A DNA stretch of 25,233 nt from Bacillota bacterium (lineage in GTDB: Bacteria > Bacillota_H > UBA994 > UBA5500): positions 1 to 25,233 of the forward strand of contig JAAYGE010000108.1 of assembly GCA_012727835.1 (NCBI GenBank), in the 5' to 3' direction. A model generated the notes under the pieces. That model was not told where the DNA came from. It did not search any database and worked only from the letters and a program-made list of their open reading frames with translations. Shown piece by piece: positions 15,374-23,090 of this stretch (positions are counted from its first letter, which is position 1; every line of letters starts with the position of its first letter). The translations under genes and the position numbers were made by a program.

Positions 15374-17290
15374 CTAATCCATCCGCCTGTCGGCAATCAT
15401 TTCTTTTAGCTCACTAATCAATTCGGGCAGAGCCTTCTGACCCAAGTCACCCTGCTCTCGGTGGCGCACAGCGACCACTCCGGCTTCCGCTTCCCGGTCA
15501 CCAATAACCAACATATAGGGCACCTTGGCCAACTGGGCTTCCCTGATCTTGAAACCGATCTTTTCGCTGCGATCATCCATTTCTACCCGTATACCGGCGT
15601 CAAAGAGTTGCTGGTATACTTCCCAGGCATAGGCATGGGTACGGTCGGTAATGGGCAACACCTTAACCTGCACCGGCGCCAACCAGAGGGGGAAAGCACC
15701 GGCATAATGCTCAATGAGAATGGCCAGGAACCGTTCGATAGCTCCAAAAGCTACGCTGTGCACCGTTACAGGAGTATGACGTTCTCCATCTTCACCGATA
15801 TAATAGAGGCCAAATTTCTCCGGCATCTGGAAATCCAGCTGAATGGTGGCGCACTGCCAGGAACGGCCGAGGCAATCGGTCAAGTGGAAATCGATTTTTG
15901 GACCGTAGAAGGCGCCATCGCCCGGGTTGATGCTATAGGGAACGCCCTTCTCCTCCAGCACCTTTTGTAGCGCCGCTTCCGCCCGCTCCCAAGCTTCATC
16001 GGACCCCATGGAGTTCTCCGGCCGGGTGGATAGCTCCACATGATAGGAAAAACCAAAGGTTTCATAGAAATGGTCAACCAAATCGATACGTTGGGCCAGC
16101 TCCGACTCGATCTGATCTAAGGTCATGAATACATGGGAATCGTCTTGGGTGAAGGCCCGCACCCGCATCATACCATGCAATACCCCCGATTTTTCGTGGC
16201 GGTGGACTAGCCCCAACTCGGCCAAGCGCAGCGGCAAATCCTTATAGGAGCGCAACTTATGACGATACACCAACATGGCGCCCGGACAGTTCATCGGTTT
16301 AATGGCATAATCGTTATCGTCGATCTTGGTGAAATACATATTCTCTTGATAGTGATCCCAATGGCCACTGCGTTCCCACAGCTGGCGGTTTAAGATGATG
16401 GGGGTGCGAATTTCCTGGTAACCGGCACGCCGATGTTGCTCCCGCCAAAACTCTTCCAGTTCATTGCGAATTACCATACCATAGGGCAGGTAGAAGGGGA
16501 AGCCGGGACCCTCTTCTTCAATAGTGAACAACTCCAACTCGCGACCCAGCTTACGGTGGTCACGCTTTTTGGCTTCTTCGATGCGCTGCAAATGTTCTTC
16601 TAACTGGGACGCCTTAGGAAAGACCGTTCCATAGACCCGTTGCAGCATGGGACGTCGCTCATCGCCTCGCCAATAGGCACCAGCCAAAGAAAGCAAACGC
16701 AAAGCTTTCAGATAGCCGGTATGGGGCAGATGGGGGCCGGCACATAAGTCGATGAACTCCCCTTGTCGGTAAATAGAAATCTCAGCGTCCTCGGGTAATT
16801 CTTCAATTAGTTCAACCTTATACTCCTCGCCCCGCTCGCGGAAGAACTGAATGGCCTCCTCACGGGACAAGACTTCCCGTTCTAGGGACAATTTTTCCTT
16901 AACTATCTTGCGCATTTCCCCTTCAATGCGCGGCAAGTCTTCCGGCTTGAGGGATTCGGTCAGATCAAAGTCATAATAGAAGCCGTCTTTAACCGAAGGG
17001 CCAATAGCCAACTTAGTTCCCGGGAACAATCGACAAACGGCCTGAGCCATCACGTGGGCTGCCGTATGCCGCATCACTTCCAGCGCCTCTGGGTCATCCA
17101 GGGTGAGAAGCTCTACCTGGGCCCCATCGGGCAGTGGCAAGGTCAAATCTTGTAACACTCCGTTTACTTTGGCCAGCACCGCTTCTCGCGCCAATCGAGG
17201 GCTAATATCAGCAGCCAAATCGGCGGCGGTGCTACCGGCGGGCAACTGCCGCTGAGAACCATCTTTTAAGACAAAATTATACTGCTGCAT
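15374..17290 (-). CDS. thrS: Threonine--tRNA ligase
   Basis: This 638-aa class II synthetase has an N-terminal TGS domain (1-65), the editing domain with HTAAHVMAQAV and later a Cys-containing DLCAGPHLPHTG, and the catalytic core. The core has MNCPGAMLVYRHKLRSY, the motif 2 Arg in RVRAFTQDDSHVF, and the motif 3 region VHSVAFGAIERFLAIL. It ends in an anticodon-binding domain (after LWLAPVQVKVLPI). The zinc ligands Cys/His/His of ThrS are present in these segments. Length matches the family. ATG 17290 follows GAAGGAGG. Expression should be set by the T-box upstream. Confidence 0.98.
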   Translation of the reverse strand: MQQYNFVLKDGSQRQLPAGSTAADLAADISPRLAREAVLAKVNGVLQDLTLPLPDGAQVELLTLDDPEALEVMRHTAAHVMAQAVCRLFPGTKLAIGPSVKDGFYYDFDLTESLKPEDLPRIEGEMRKIVKEKLSLEREVLSREEAIQFFRERGEEYKVELIEELPEDAEISIYRQGEFIDLCAGPHLPHTGYLKALRLLSLAGAYWRGDERRPMLQRVYGTVFPKASQLEEHLQRIEEAKKRDHRKLGRELELFTIEEEGPGFPFYLPYGMVIRNELEEFWREQHRRAGYQEIRTPIILNRQLWERSGHWDHYQENMYFTKIDDNDYAIKPMNCPGAMLVYRHKLRSYKDLPLRLAELGLVHRHEKSGVLHGMMRVRAFTQDDSHVFMTLDQIESELAQRIDLVDHFYETFGFSYHVELSTRPENSMGSDEAWERAEAALQKVLEEKGVPYSINPGDGAFYGPKIDFHLTDCLGRSWQCATIQLDFQMPEKFGLYYIGEDGERHTPVTVHSVAFGAIERFLAILIEHYAGAFPLWLAPVQVKVLPITDRTHAYAWEVYQQLFDAGIRVEMDDRSEKIGFKIREAQLAKVPYMLVIGDREAEAGVVAVRHREQGDLGQKALPELISELKEMIADRRMD

Positions 17291-17314
17291 ATAACAACCT
17301 CCTTCATAAAAGAT

Positions 17315-17570
17315 TAAATCCCTCTCGTCCCTACCGCAGCCACAAGCTGCGGCAGGGACGAGAGGGACGCACTCGCGGTTCCACCCTGCTTGGTAGAAGA
17401 ACTACCCACTTTCCCGGCATTTAACGCATGCCCAACGCCTGACTTAGTATCGCCCAGCGATCTTTCCGCCCAGGAGCTCCGAGGTGGTGGTTACCACACC
17501 AGGTTTCGCGCACTTCCAGCCTAGGTGCACGTCTCTGTAAAACCCATTGTATAGTTACGTCCTCTTCACT
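17315..17570 (-). promoter_or_regulatory. T-box leader (tRNA-Thr sensing) of thrS
   Basis: The consensus T-box AGGGTGGAACCGCG lies at 17374-17387 on the minus strand, followed by a very long terminator stem (about 17320-17366, roughly 21 bp with one G-U, CACAA loop) and a T-rich tail. Upstream, the stem I region contains GTAACCACC. An ACC threonine codon there (about 17486-17491) is the likely specifier, though two overlapping ACC triplets make the exact one uncertain. Confidence 0.92.
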
Positions 17571-17614
17571 GCTATTAGCAGTAGTATACTCGGCTGTCTA
17601 CATTTGTCAAGGGA

Positions 17615-18526
17615 CTAATCTTCTTTTTGTTCTGCAGCCAAGAGTCTTAAACAATAATCGCAGGTGCGGCAGAGTAAAACCCGCGCTGCGAAAATTTGTT
17701 GCAAGGTATCTATCAACTTAGGTTTATTTTGAAAGGTGCCCACATGTAGTACCAGTCGATTGGGGGCCGCCGATAACAGAGCACTGATTAACAAATCATC
17801 CTGGTCCGCATAGCCACCTTTTACTTTTAATTCGTTAGTTAACACATCGGCCTGCAGCACGTGCCCCCGTTCATCGAAGAGAACAAAACCATCGTTGCTG
17901 GTGAGTACCACATGCACCATATCATGTTTAGGTTCCAGTATACCCACAAAATATTGCAGTAGCTGAATAAACTCCTGATATTCCTTTTCATTAAGATACT
18001 GATCGATGGATAAATACAAAACGTCCTCTAGCTCCTCCCAGTAATGGCGCAAGCGAAAATTGAGGAAGCCATCCAGATTAATATTGTTTTGCTCCTGCAA
18101 GTAGGCGGATAGGGCCTCCCGGATACGACTCTTACGCGCCGTTTTAAAAAGTGTACGGTTGGGGCCAGCATCCCTTTGCGCCAACTTTGCAGTGGCCAAT
18201 TGCACGATGCGTTGCTTTTCATCCTCGCTAAAACAATTGAACCGTCTACTCAAAACCCGTAGCAGGGTGAGCTGCTGCCAATCATCGACCAATATATCGG
18301 TGAGGGCGTTAGCTATACACTGGCGACTTAAGTGCCTCTGTTCCGACAGTGAATAGGATGTTTCACCATAATCCAGTTGGCAAAAAAGGAAGCTAAAAAA
18401 ACCCGACCGTCTGGTCTCGAATTTTACATCAATACCATCAGCAATCAAAAACTCCAGTTCCTGCCGCAGCCGGGCTTCAATAGTGTCGAGGGAATTACGC
18501 GCTCCGATGCAGATTACATCTGTCAT
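17615..18526 (-). CDS. ytxC: Sporulation protein YtxC family
   Basis: This protein of about 303 aa has no signal peptide or membrane segment. It resembles YtxC, a Firmicute protein of unknown biochemical role encoded next to thrS in Bacillus. Recognisable stretches are RIREALSAYLQEQNNINLDGFLNFRLRHY, cut here as LNFRLRHYWEELEDVLYLSI, and the C-terminal CRTCDYCLRLL. The shared place directly upstream of thrS supports the call. ATG 18526 has AGGTG four bases upstream; an in-frame GTG at 18535 is an alternative. It is probably transcribed alone, between the rocB terminator and the thrS T-box. The CxxC near the end might bind metal; that is speculation. Confidence 0.82.
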   Translation of the reverse strand: MTDVICIGARNSLDTIEARLRQELEFLIADGIDVKFETRRSGFFSFLFCQLDYGETSYSLSEQRHLSRQCIANALTDILVDDWQQLTLLRVLSRRFNCFSEDEKQRIVQLATAKLAQRDAGPNRTLFKTARKSRIREALSAYLQEQNNINLDGFLNFRLRHYWEELEDVLYLSIDQYLNEKEYQEFIQLLQYFVGILEPKHDMVHVVLTSNDGFVLFDERGHVLQADVLTNELKVKGGYADQDDLLISALLSAAPNRLVLHVGTFQNKPKLIDTLQQIFAARVLLCRTCDYCLRLLAAEQKED

Positions 18527-18603
18527 GCACCTCACACTCCCTTCCTTAGCTATTATATGAATGGCTCAAAAACCATATACAGCAAGGACAGGGCGGACAA
18601 AGT

Positions 18604-18640
18604 TAACAAAACCCACCTTTCGGTGGGTCTTGTTAACCAA
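18604..18640 (-). terminator. Terminator after the RocB-like gene
   Basis: GTTAACAAGACCCACC, loop GAAA, GGTGGGTTTTGTTAAC form a 16-bp stem with one wobble pair, followed by a short TTTGT. It lies 9 bp after the gene's stop and upstream of ytxC. Confidence 0.8.
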
Positions 18641-18648
18641 CCTTATTA

Positions 18649-20274
18649 TTAAGCTAATAGATCGGCTATCAGCCTTTCAATTAGTTTGGGTAGCACTTCT
18701 TTAGCAAAGGGTACATGTAATCGCTCGGTATACTTATGAATATCACGACCGAAGGCCCCCATATTCACCGCCGGGGCATTGATCTCGCTGAGAGCGTCCA
18801 GTGGTAAGTGGTAGGCACTACCCCAGGTGGGGCAGTTTTCTTTAATAACCTCCGCCACCTCGGTAGCGTCCTGCAGCATAACATAACTGGAATCGGAAAT
18901 ACCCAGATAAAACTCCTCATGTTTTAGATTTACCCCTAGCTTCTGGGCGTAGGCTTGCAGCTTTTCAACCGCCTCCATTACGTGCAATTCCTTAGCCGTT
19001 TCCCGTCGGTTGCGAATATGGGGATAATAGGGCGGCGCTAAAGCGATTACGATCTTCGGATCTCGGTTGGGGCAATGGCGATGGGTTTCGTGAATTATCT
19101 CCAGCGTCAGCCGCTGCAGATCTACGCCGTCGGCTTGCAGACGTTGGGTGAGGCTGTCTATACTTTTTACCAGCTCTTCACCATGGGCTTCATAGGCTTG
19201 CTGCCACAGCTGGGCATAGGTTAGTACCTGCGGTTTCCACTCCACCAGGTTTATAGGTTTACCGGCCACCTTTTCCCAAGCCTGCACCGATTGCTTATGT
19301 TTCTCTAAGGCAGCCACCATGGCCTCTTCACACAAGGCTTTTAACTTTTGCATCATCACCTTGGGAGATGCGGCCAAGGTGAAAACATTAAAGAAGCCCC
19401 AGGCCACCGTTGGTGTAGAGACGTTATACCGTTGTTTTAAATCGCCACCTAATAGCAGCGTGGGCGGGAAAGAAACCTCACCGGCAGCGCTATCGAAAAA
19501 GTCGGGATTAAGCTCCAGGCGACTGGTAACCTCGGCCATCAACAAATGGGCATTGAGGCCGCTGTATACCGTGCCCGCATGGGTTTCCTTACCAAAACAA
19601 TAGATTAGGGGCAGTATCTTACCGTCGGTGCCCGTTTGCACCACATGCCCCTCGTCCACAATTCCGTGGGACTCACTGTTAAGGGCAGCAGTAAATTCTA
19701 GATCATATTGCAGTTGCATCTCTCGCAATAACTCGATGGCGTGCCGCATACCCAGCGAATTGTTCTCTTCATCTGGCACCGTTAAGAGTAACAAGTTACC
19801 GGGCAGCGCCTCCGGTTTAGCCGCCATCTTTTCAATGAGGGCAATATGTATGGCTAAGCCATAAAGCATATCCATGGTGCCCCGCCCGAAAAGCCACTCG
19901 CCACTCTCCAGATCCCGGCGTGCCGCCTCTGGCAATATGTCCGGATTCTGCTTAAAAGCTTCGGTTAGTTCTTCCGGCTTAAAGGCCAGATCTTTGTAGA
20001 CGCCATAATCTTCAATGCCCACCACATCATGATGGCTGAGCAGAATAATCGTTTGTTTTCCTTGCCCGCGCACCAGAGCCGCTACCACCGCCGGCTCATT
20101 GGGGGCCGGTAAAGGCATTAGGCGCAAATAATCGGGGTTGGCTTGAAAATAAGGGTTGGCTGCCAACAACGAATGCACGTAGTCGGCCACCTTCCTTTCC
20201 CCCTCACTCTGAGTTATGCTCTCACAAGCTGTCAGTTGCGGAAGTAACTGCCATGCCCGCTCACCAATATTCAT
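18649..20274 (-). CDS. M20 family metallo-hydrolase, RocB-like
   Basis: This 541-aa cytosolic enzyme of the M20/M28 fold has metal-ligand segments SHHDVVGIEDYG (His/Asp), GRGTMDMLYGLAIHI (the bridging Asp) and VPDEENNSLGMRHA (Glu-Glu base and ligand). The later LNSESHGIVDEGHVVQTGTD segment, the long insertion and the overall length (Bacillus RocB is about 560 aa) fit the RocB subfamily better than short aminoacylases. RocB belongs to arginine utilisation in Bacillus, but its reaction is not firmly known; here no arginine genes lie nearby, so the substrate is open. ATG 20274 follows AGGAGGTG. It stands alone, with a terminator after it. Confidence 0.85.
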   Translation of the reverse strand: MNIGERAWQLLPQLTACESITQSEGERKVADYVHSLLAANPYFQANPDYLRLMPLPAPNEPAVVAALVRGQGKQTIILLSHHDVVGIEDYGVYKDLAFKPEELTEAFKQNPDILPEAARRDLESGEWLFGRGTMDMLYGLAIHIALIEKMAAKPEALPGNLLLLTVPDEENNSLGMRHAIELLREMQLQYDLEFTAALNSESHGIVDEGHVVQTGTDGKILPLIYCFGKETHAGTVYSGLNAHLLMAEVTSRLELNPDFFDSAAGEVSFPPTLLLGGDLKQRYNVSTPTVAWGFFNVFTLAASPKVMMQKLKALCEEAMVAALEKHKQSVQAWEKVAGKPINLVEWKPQVLTYAQLWQQAYEAHGEELVKSIDSLTQRLQADGVDLQRLTLEIIHETHRHCPNRDPKIVIALAPPYYPHIRNRRETAKELHVMEAVEKLQAYAQKLGVNLKHEEFYLGISDSSYVMLQDATEVAEVIKENCPTWGSAYHLPLDALSEINAPAVNMGAFGRDIHKYTERLHVPFAKEVLPKLIERLIADLLA

Positions 20275-20301
20275 GAGAACACCTCCTAATATTTTTCTGC
20301 A

Positions 20302-20340
20302 GACTTCCTCTCTTTTTTATAAACTAAATAAAGAGAAGTC
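20302..20340. repeat. Imperfect inverted repeat upstream of the RocB-like gene
   Basis: GACTTCCTCTCTTT and AAAGAGAAGTC face each other across an AT-rich centre, 28-66 bp upstream of the gene's ATG. In the 212-bp gap to the SH3 gene this is the only structure I see. It could be a 5'-UTR hairpin or an operator. The gap holds no convincing gene. Confidence 0.3.
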
Positions 20341-20486
20341 TTCTTTTATTCATATTCCCCCTGGGTATGCATTTTCCTGCTTTAATTGGGCACCCCTTTA
20401 TCTTGCTCCCGTGCGATCTAAAAGGCAACAATTGAGCCCCATTTTCGTAATAGACAGTAATGAAAACTAAAGTTGAGGTGATGACA

Positions 20487-20924
20487 GTGGCTGATTTTGT
20501 GAAGGTCACCGTTCCCACTGGCAAGATACGCCAGGAGCCTAAACCCGATGGTCACGTGTTACTTGAATTAAAAGCAGGCCAGGAGTTAGAATTGCTTGAG
20601 CGTCAGCGCCGTTATTCAAGGGTGCGCTATAGGGATCATTTTCAAGACATCACCGGCTGGATTGCCAATGTGGCCATTAATCTACCCAAGGGGAACCACG
20701 AATCTATTACCGACGACCTCCCCTCGTGCCCCTTCTGCGGCAGCGAAACCTGGCTAGAAAAGGGCGTTCGCACCGGAGGCAACTCCTTACTGATAGGCAA
20801 CCTCTTCTCAGGCGACTACGTTCACAGCCGTATCTGTCTGGGCTGCGGCTATATACAGCTTCACATAAGCTCCTCGGCTCTACGACGCATACAGGCAGAA
20901 CAGGAGCGGGAAGCACGGGAGTAG
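20487..20924 (+). CDS. SH3-like domain plus zinc-ribbon protein, uncharacterised
   Basis: This 145-aa cytoplasmic protein has no signal peptide. The N-terminal part (KVTVPTGKIRQEPKPDGHVL, then ELLERQRRYSRVRY and TGWIANVAI) has the strand pattern of a bacterial SH3b domain: the 'R-x-x-P' start, 'G-x-x-L-x-L' turn and the closing G-W-I. The C-terminal part has CPFCGSETWLEKG and, 30 residues on, CLGCGYIQLH, a four-cysteine zinc ribbon. SH3b domains usually act outside cells, so this fusion without export signal is unusual. GTG 20487 is chosen because GAGGTG lies six bases upstream; ATG 20460 and ATG 20481 are alternatives. It is the only plus-strand gene between the peptidase and cas4. Function unknown. 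Confidence 0.75.
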   Translation: MADFVKVTVPTGKIRQEPKPDGHVLLELKAGQELELLERQRRYSRVRYRDHFQDITGWIANVAINLPKGNHESITDDLPSCPFCGSETWLEKGVRTGGNSLLIGNLFSGDYVHSRICLGCGYIQLHISSSALRRIQAEQEREARE

Positions 20925-20980
20925 ACAACCCCAGGGGGCTGTTGCCTCTCTTTTGCAGGAAAAGAGTAAAATGTAGCGAA

Positions 20981-21096
20981 TATAATATATAACTTACACT
21001 CCATTGACTCGTCAGAGAGGACTGAAAGCAAAAACCTCCAAAAAGGGGGGCTAACGTAATGTTACCCCCCGCTGACTCGTTAGAGAGGACTAAGCC
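20981..21096 (+). CRISPR. Candidate vestigial CRISPR mini-array (2 repeats, 1 spacer)
   Basis: TGACTCGTCAGAGAGGACT (21005-21023) recurs with one change at 21073-21091, 68 bp apart. That is the period of a 30-bp repeat plus 38-bp spacer. The first copy continues into ACTGAAAG, one base from the common type I handle ATTGAAAG. Upstream is an AT-rich stretch with TATAAT at 20981. The second copy has lost the GAAAG end, as terminal repeats often do. It lies next to the cas1-cas2-cas4 block. The spacer holds a large palindrome, which argues against an ordinary spacer, so a plain direct repeat around a terminator is the alternative. Confidence 0.35.
21040..21070 (-). terminator. Second terminator-like hairpin downstream of cas4
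   Basis: GGGGGG-C-TAAC and GTTA-CCCCCC around a GTAAT loop form a hairpin; on the minus strand CCCCCC is followed by TTTTTGG. It sits between the two 19-bp direct repeats. Confidence 0.5.
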
Positions 21097-21103
21097 ATAA
21101 GAA

Positions 21104-21141
21104 GAAAAACACCTCGCATGGCAAGATGCGAGGTGTTTTTC
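21104..21141. terminator. Bidirectional terminator downstream of cas4
   Basis: A perfect 16-bp inverted repeat (GAAAAACACCTCGCAT / ATGCGAGGTGTTTTTC, loop GGCAAG) has A/T-runs on both sides. It lies 6 bp past the cas4 stop and can end transcripts from both directions. Confidence 0.9.
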
Positions 21142-21147
21142 TTACCT

Positions 21148-21729
21148 CTAATACACTCCGCCGCAATATCTCCGATACTCACAATCCCGACACTTAGCCC
21201 CCCTTCGTCCTGCTGTGGCAGGCGGGAAGTGTTCAGATTGAATTATCCTCCGTATCCTGCTCAAACAGTCTTTCACATACTTTTTCTTCTCGGTAGAAAC
21301 GGTTACTGGCAGCACTTGGCGAGTTGAGAGGCTATAGATATAAGCTTCTTCCACTTGGCCTTTATACTCTTCCTCTACCATCATGGCATAAGCAACAAGC
21401 TGATATTGATGCCTGGTTTCTAGTATAGGGCTAGGCTTCAATTCTACGGGGGCCAGTTTACCGTCGGGGCAAATAATTAGGCGATCTAGTTTGCCCGAAA
21501 GGCCTAGCGACCGAGAATACAAGCTCACATTATTCCTCACTATACCTTTGGGCAATTCTCGCTGGCTACGCCGACCGCGGGCAACGGCTTTAGCTTCTAG
21601 CTGATGCACTTCCGCCCCAGCTCGCATTTTTAGCGTGGGTAACTTTCTCACCGGTTGTACATAGGTGAAATATATGATACGTGGACAATAGAGGTATTGT
21701 CTAATGTCGGTAGGATGCAGAACTACCAT
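21148..21729 (-). CDS. cas4: CRISPR-associated protein Cas4
   Basis: This protein of about 193 aa is a Cas4 RecB-like exonuclease with an iron-sulfur cluster. It opens with the Cas4 hallmark HPTDIRQYLYCPR (Cys15), has AGAEVHQLE (motif I His), GKLDRL (motif II Asp), APVELK (motif III Glu/Lys) and QYQLVAYAMM. It closes with KCRDCEYRRYC, giving the remaining cluster cysteines. Cas4 trims and orients prespacers and helps select PAM-flanked DNA with Cas1-Cas2. ATG 21729, preceded by GTAAGG, lies inside the end of cas2 (29-bp overlap). TTG 21744 is an alternative. It is the last gene of cas1-cas2-cas4, followed by a strong terminator. Confidence 0.94.
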   Translation of the reverse strand: MVVLHPTDIRQYLYCPRIIYFTYVQPVRKLPTLKMRAGAEVHQLEAKAVARGRRSQRELPKGIVRNNVSLYSRSLGLSGKLDRLIICPDGKLAPVELKPSPILETRHQYQLVAYAMMVEEEYKGQVEEAYIYSLSTRQVLPVTVSTEKKKYVKDCLSRIRRIIQSEHFPPATAGRRGAKCRDCEYRRYCGGVY

Positions 21730-21976
21730 AATCCTTACTCCCAATCTCTCTAATTAGTTTTTGATCCCTTTGGCAAATGGCGTAAACCAGTATGTATCCG
21801 GCCTGTTTTCCGAGAGTATGCCTGAGCCGATAAGTAAGCTCTTCGCGCCGGTTATTGCTTTGCTTGCCAACGAAAGCACTGTATTGTATCCGCTGCAAAC
21901 CATAATCCTTACAGGCTTCAGCAATTTTATAACGGGTGCGGTCGCTTTCTATATCGTAGATAACGAGGGTCAGCAT
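21701..21976 (-). CDS. cas2: CRISPR-associated endonuclease Cas2
   Basis: The 91-aa ferredoxin-fold protein starts MLTLVIYDIESDRTRYKIAE, with the conserved Asp8 after a hydrophobic beta strand. It continues GLQRIQYSAFVG, the standard second strand, and YILVYAICQRD. Cas2 dimers bridge Cas1 dimers in the spacer-integration complex. ATG 21976 is preferred: GGTGG in the last codons of cas1 is its ribosome binding site. A GTG at 21985 would add three residues. It begins three bases after the cas1 stop and overlaps cas4 at the 3' end, indicating a tightly coupled operon. Confidence 0.95.
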   Translation of the reverse strand: MLTLVIYDIESDRTRYKIAEACKDYGLQRIQYSAFVGKQSNNRREELTYRLRHTLGKQAGYILVYAICQRDQKLIREIGSKDYGSSASYRH

Positions 21977-21978
21977 AG

Positions 21979-22983
21979 TTACCACCGGCCAATATGCGCC
22001 TTATATTCGGCCTCTCCGCGCAGGAATGTGGCTAATCGCCGTGCTTGACTAAGCATTATGTTTTGCAAACGCATTTTCTTCTTTTCATATCTGTCGGTAG
22101 CTTTCAACCGCTCATTTATCCGCGCTGCCAGCTCTCGTCGTGTGGACTGGTCAAGAAAATCATCTTCTAGGCGGGCGCGAAAGCCCCGTAACAGCGAAGC
22201 CAAAACAACTCTATCAACTATCGCTTGCCGAAACTCCTCGACAAAATCTAAAACTAAACTTGGTTTGCCAGGCCTATCAACATGTAAGAAACCTCCGTAA
22301 GGATCAAGCCCGGCCAAAATGATTACCTGCCAAGCTTTAGAATACAAAATCCCGTAACCGTAATTGAGCATCATGTTTACCTGGTTGCGTGCGCCTCGGT
22401 GCTCCCGTTGGTCAAAGGCCAATTCCGCCGGCAATAACTGGCTAACCGCCTGCCAATAACTACGCCCAGCGTGACCTTCTGCGGCCATGATTTGCTCACG
22501 AACGGCATCGATGTTGTCGCCATCAATCTTTTTTATTTGCCTGATAGCTGTTTGCATGGCCCTAATGTAAGTTTCACAAATGGCAACCAGGCTTTCGTCT
22601 TCTTTGCGACTTTTGAGAAAGTATTTGATGGTGTTAATCTGGTTTTGCACCTTAGCCCGGGCAACCTCTTTGGCAAAGTTCACACCCCGTTGATCATGAT
22701 AGGCCATTAGCTGCGCACGTCGAGTTTTAACTGTGCCGTTTAATTCTAGCCCACTGAGCACCCCATAGGGCTGTCCTTGGTGATTGGCAAACACAATTTG
22801 TACTCCCCGGTTCATACACTCCCGCACGGCATCTCCGGAAATGCTTACCCCGTTGGATGAAATCATTATTTGCTCTATGTCAAACAGCGGTTTTTCTTCT
22901 TTCGTCCCATCCCTTTGCTTGATTACTAGCCGTTCGCTCTTTTTTCCTACAAAAGCACCATATGAGTCGACCATAACAAGCAT
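21979..22983 (-). CDS. cas1: CRISPR-associated integrase Cas1
   Basis: This 334-aa protein inserts new spacers into the array. The N-terminal beta domain includes MLVMVDSYGAFVGKKSERLV. The catalytic helical domain carries the metal-binding residues Glu169 (AAEGHAGRSYW), His234 (GFLHVDRPGKP) and Asp246 (SLVLDFVEEFR). All three are intact, so it should be active. Length and the SISGDAV..C..RG pattern fit type I systems, perhaps I-A/I-B. ATG 22983 follows GGGGGG by seven bases. It starts its own unit after the cas5 terminator; no clear promoter was found in the 107-bp gap. It heads cas1-cas2-cas4. Confidence 0.96.
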   Translation of the reverse strand: MLVMVDSYGAFVGKKSERLVIKQRDGTKEEKPLFDIEQIMISSNGVSISGDAVRECMNRGVQIVFANHQGQPYGVLSGLELNGTVKTRRAQLMAYHDQRGVNFAKEVARAKVQNQINTIKYFLKSRKEDESLVAICETYIRAMQTAIRQIKKIDGDNIDAVREQIMAAEGHAGRSYWQAVSQLLPAELAFDQREHRGARNQVNMMLNYGYGILYSKAWQVIILAGLDPYGGFLHVDRPGKPSLVLDFVEEFRQAIVDRVVLASLLRGFRARLEDDFLDQSTRRELAARINERLKATDRYEKKKMRLQNIMLSQARRLATFLRGEAEYKAHIGRW

Positions 22984-23049
22984 TCGTATTCCCCCCTATC
23001 CAATCACTATTTGAGGTATTGACAAAAACAGCTCTTATTATGCATAAAG

Positions 23050-23079
23050 AAAAGCCCTAAGGCATTTTCGCCTTAAGGC
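23050..23079 (-). terminator. Terminator between cas5 and cas1
   Basis: On the minus strand GCCTTAAGGC, loop GAAAAT, GCCTTAGGGC (10 bp with one G-U) is followed by TTTTCTTT. It lies 12 bp past the cas5 stop and splits effector from adaptation genes. Confidence 0.85.
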
Positions 23080-23090
23080 CTAGGTATAAT

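Noticed and set aside
20324..20524. 66-aa minus-strand frame upstream of the RocB-like gene
   Set aside because: It overlaps the start of the SH3 gene, has no ribosome binding site and shows no recognisable protein pattern.
20930..20955. GGGGGCTGTTGC as a fourth copy of the palindrome family
   Set aside because: Only one half resembles the core; the pairing arm is missing. A weak CAAC/GTTG hairpin may still act as a terminator of the SH3 gene.
20990..21025. CTGACGA on the minus strand in the repeat, like the hammerhead ribozyme core
   Set aside because: No matching GAAA strand or three-stem arrangement is visible, and the second repeat changes the core to CTAACGA.
21004..21095. Guanidine-type (mini-ykkC) riboswitch because of two similar ACGAG-containing units
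   Set aside because: The units are single-stranded repeats without the required short hairpins, and no transporter or carboxylase gene lies downstream.
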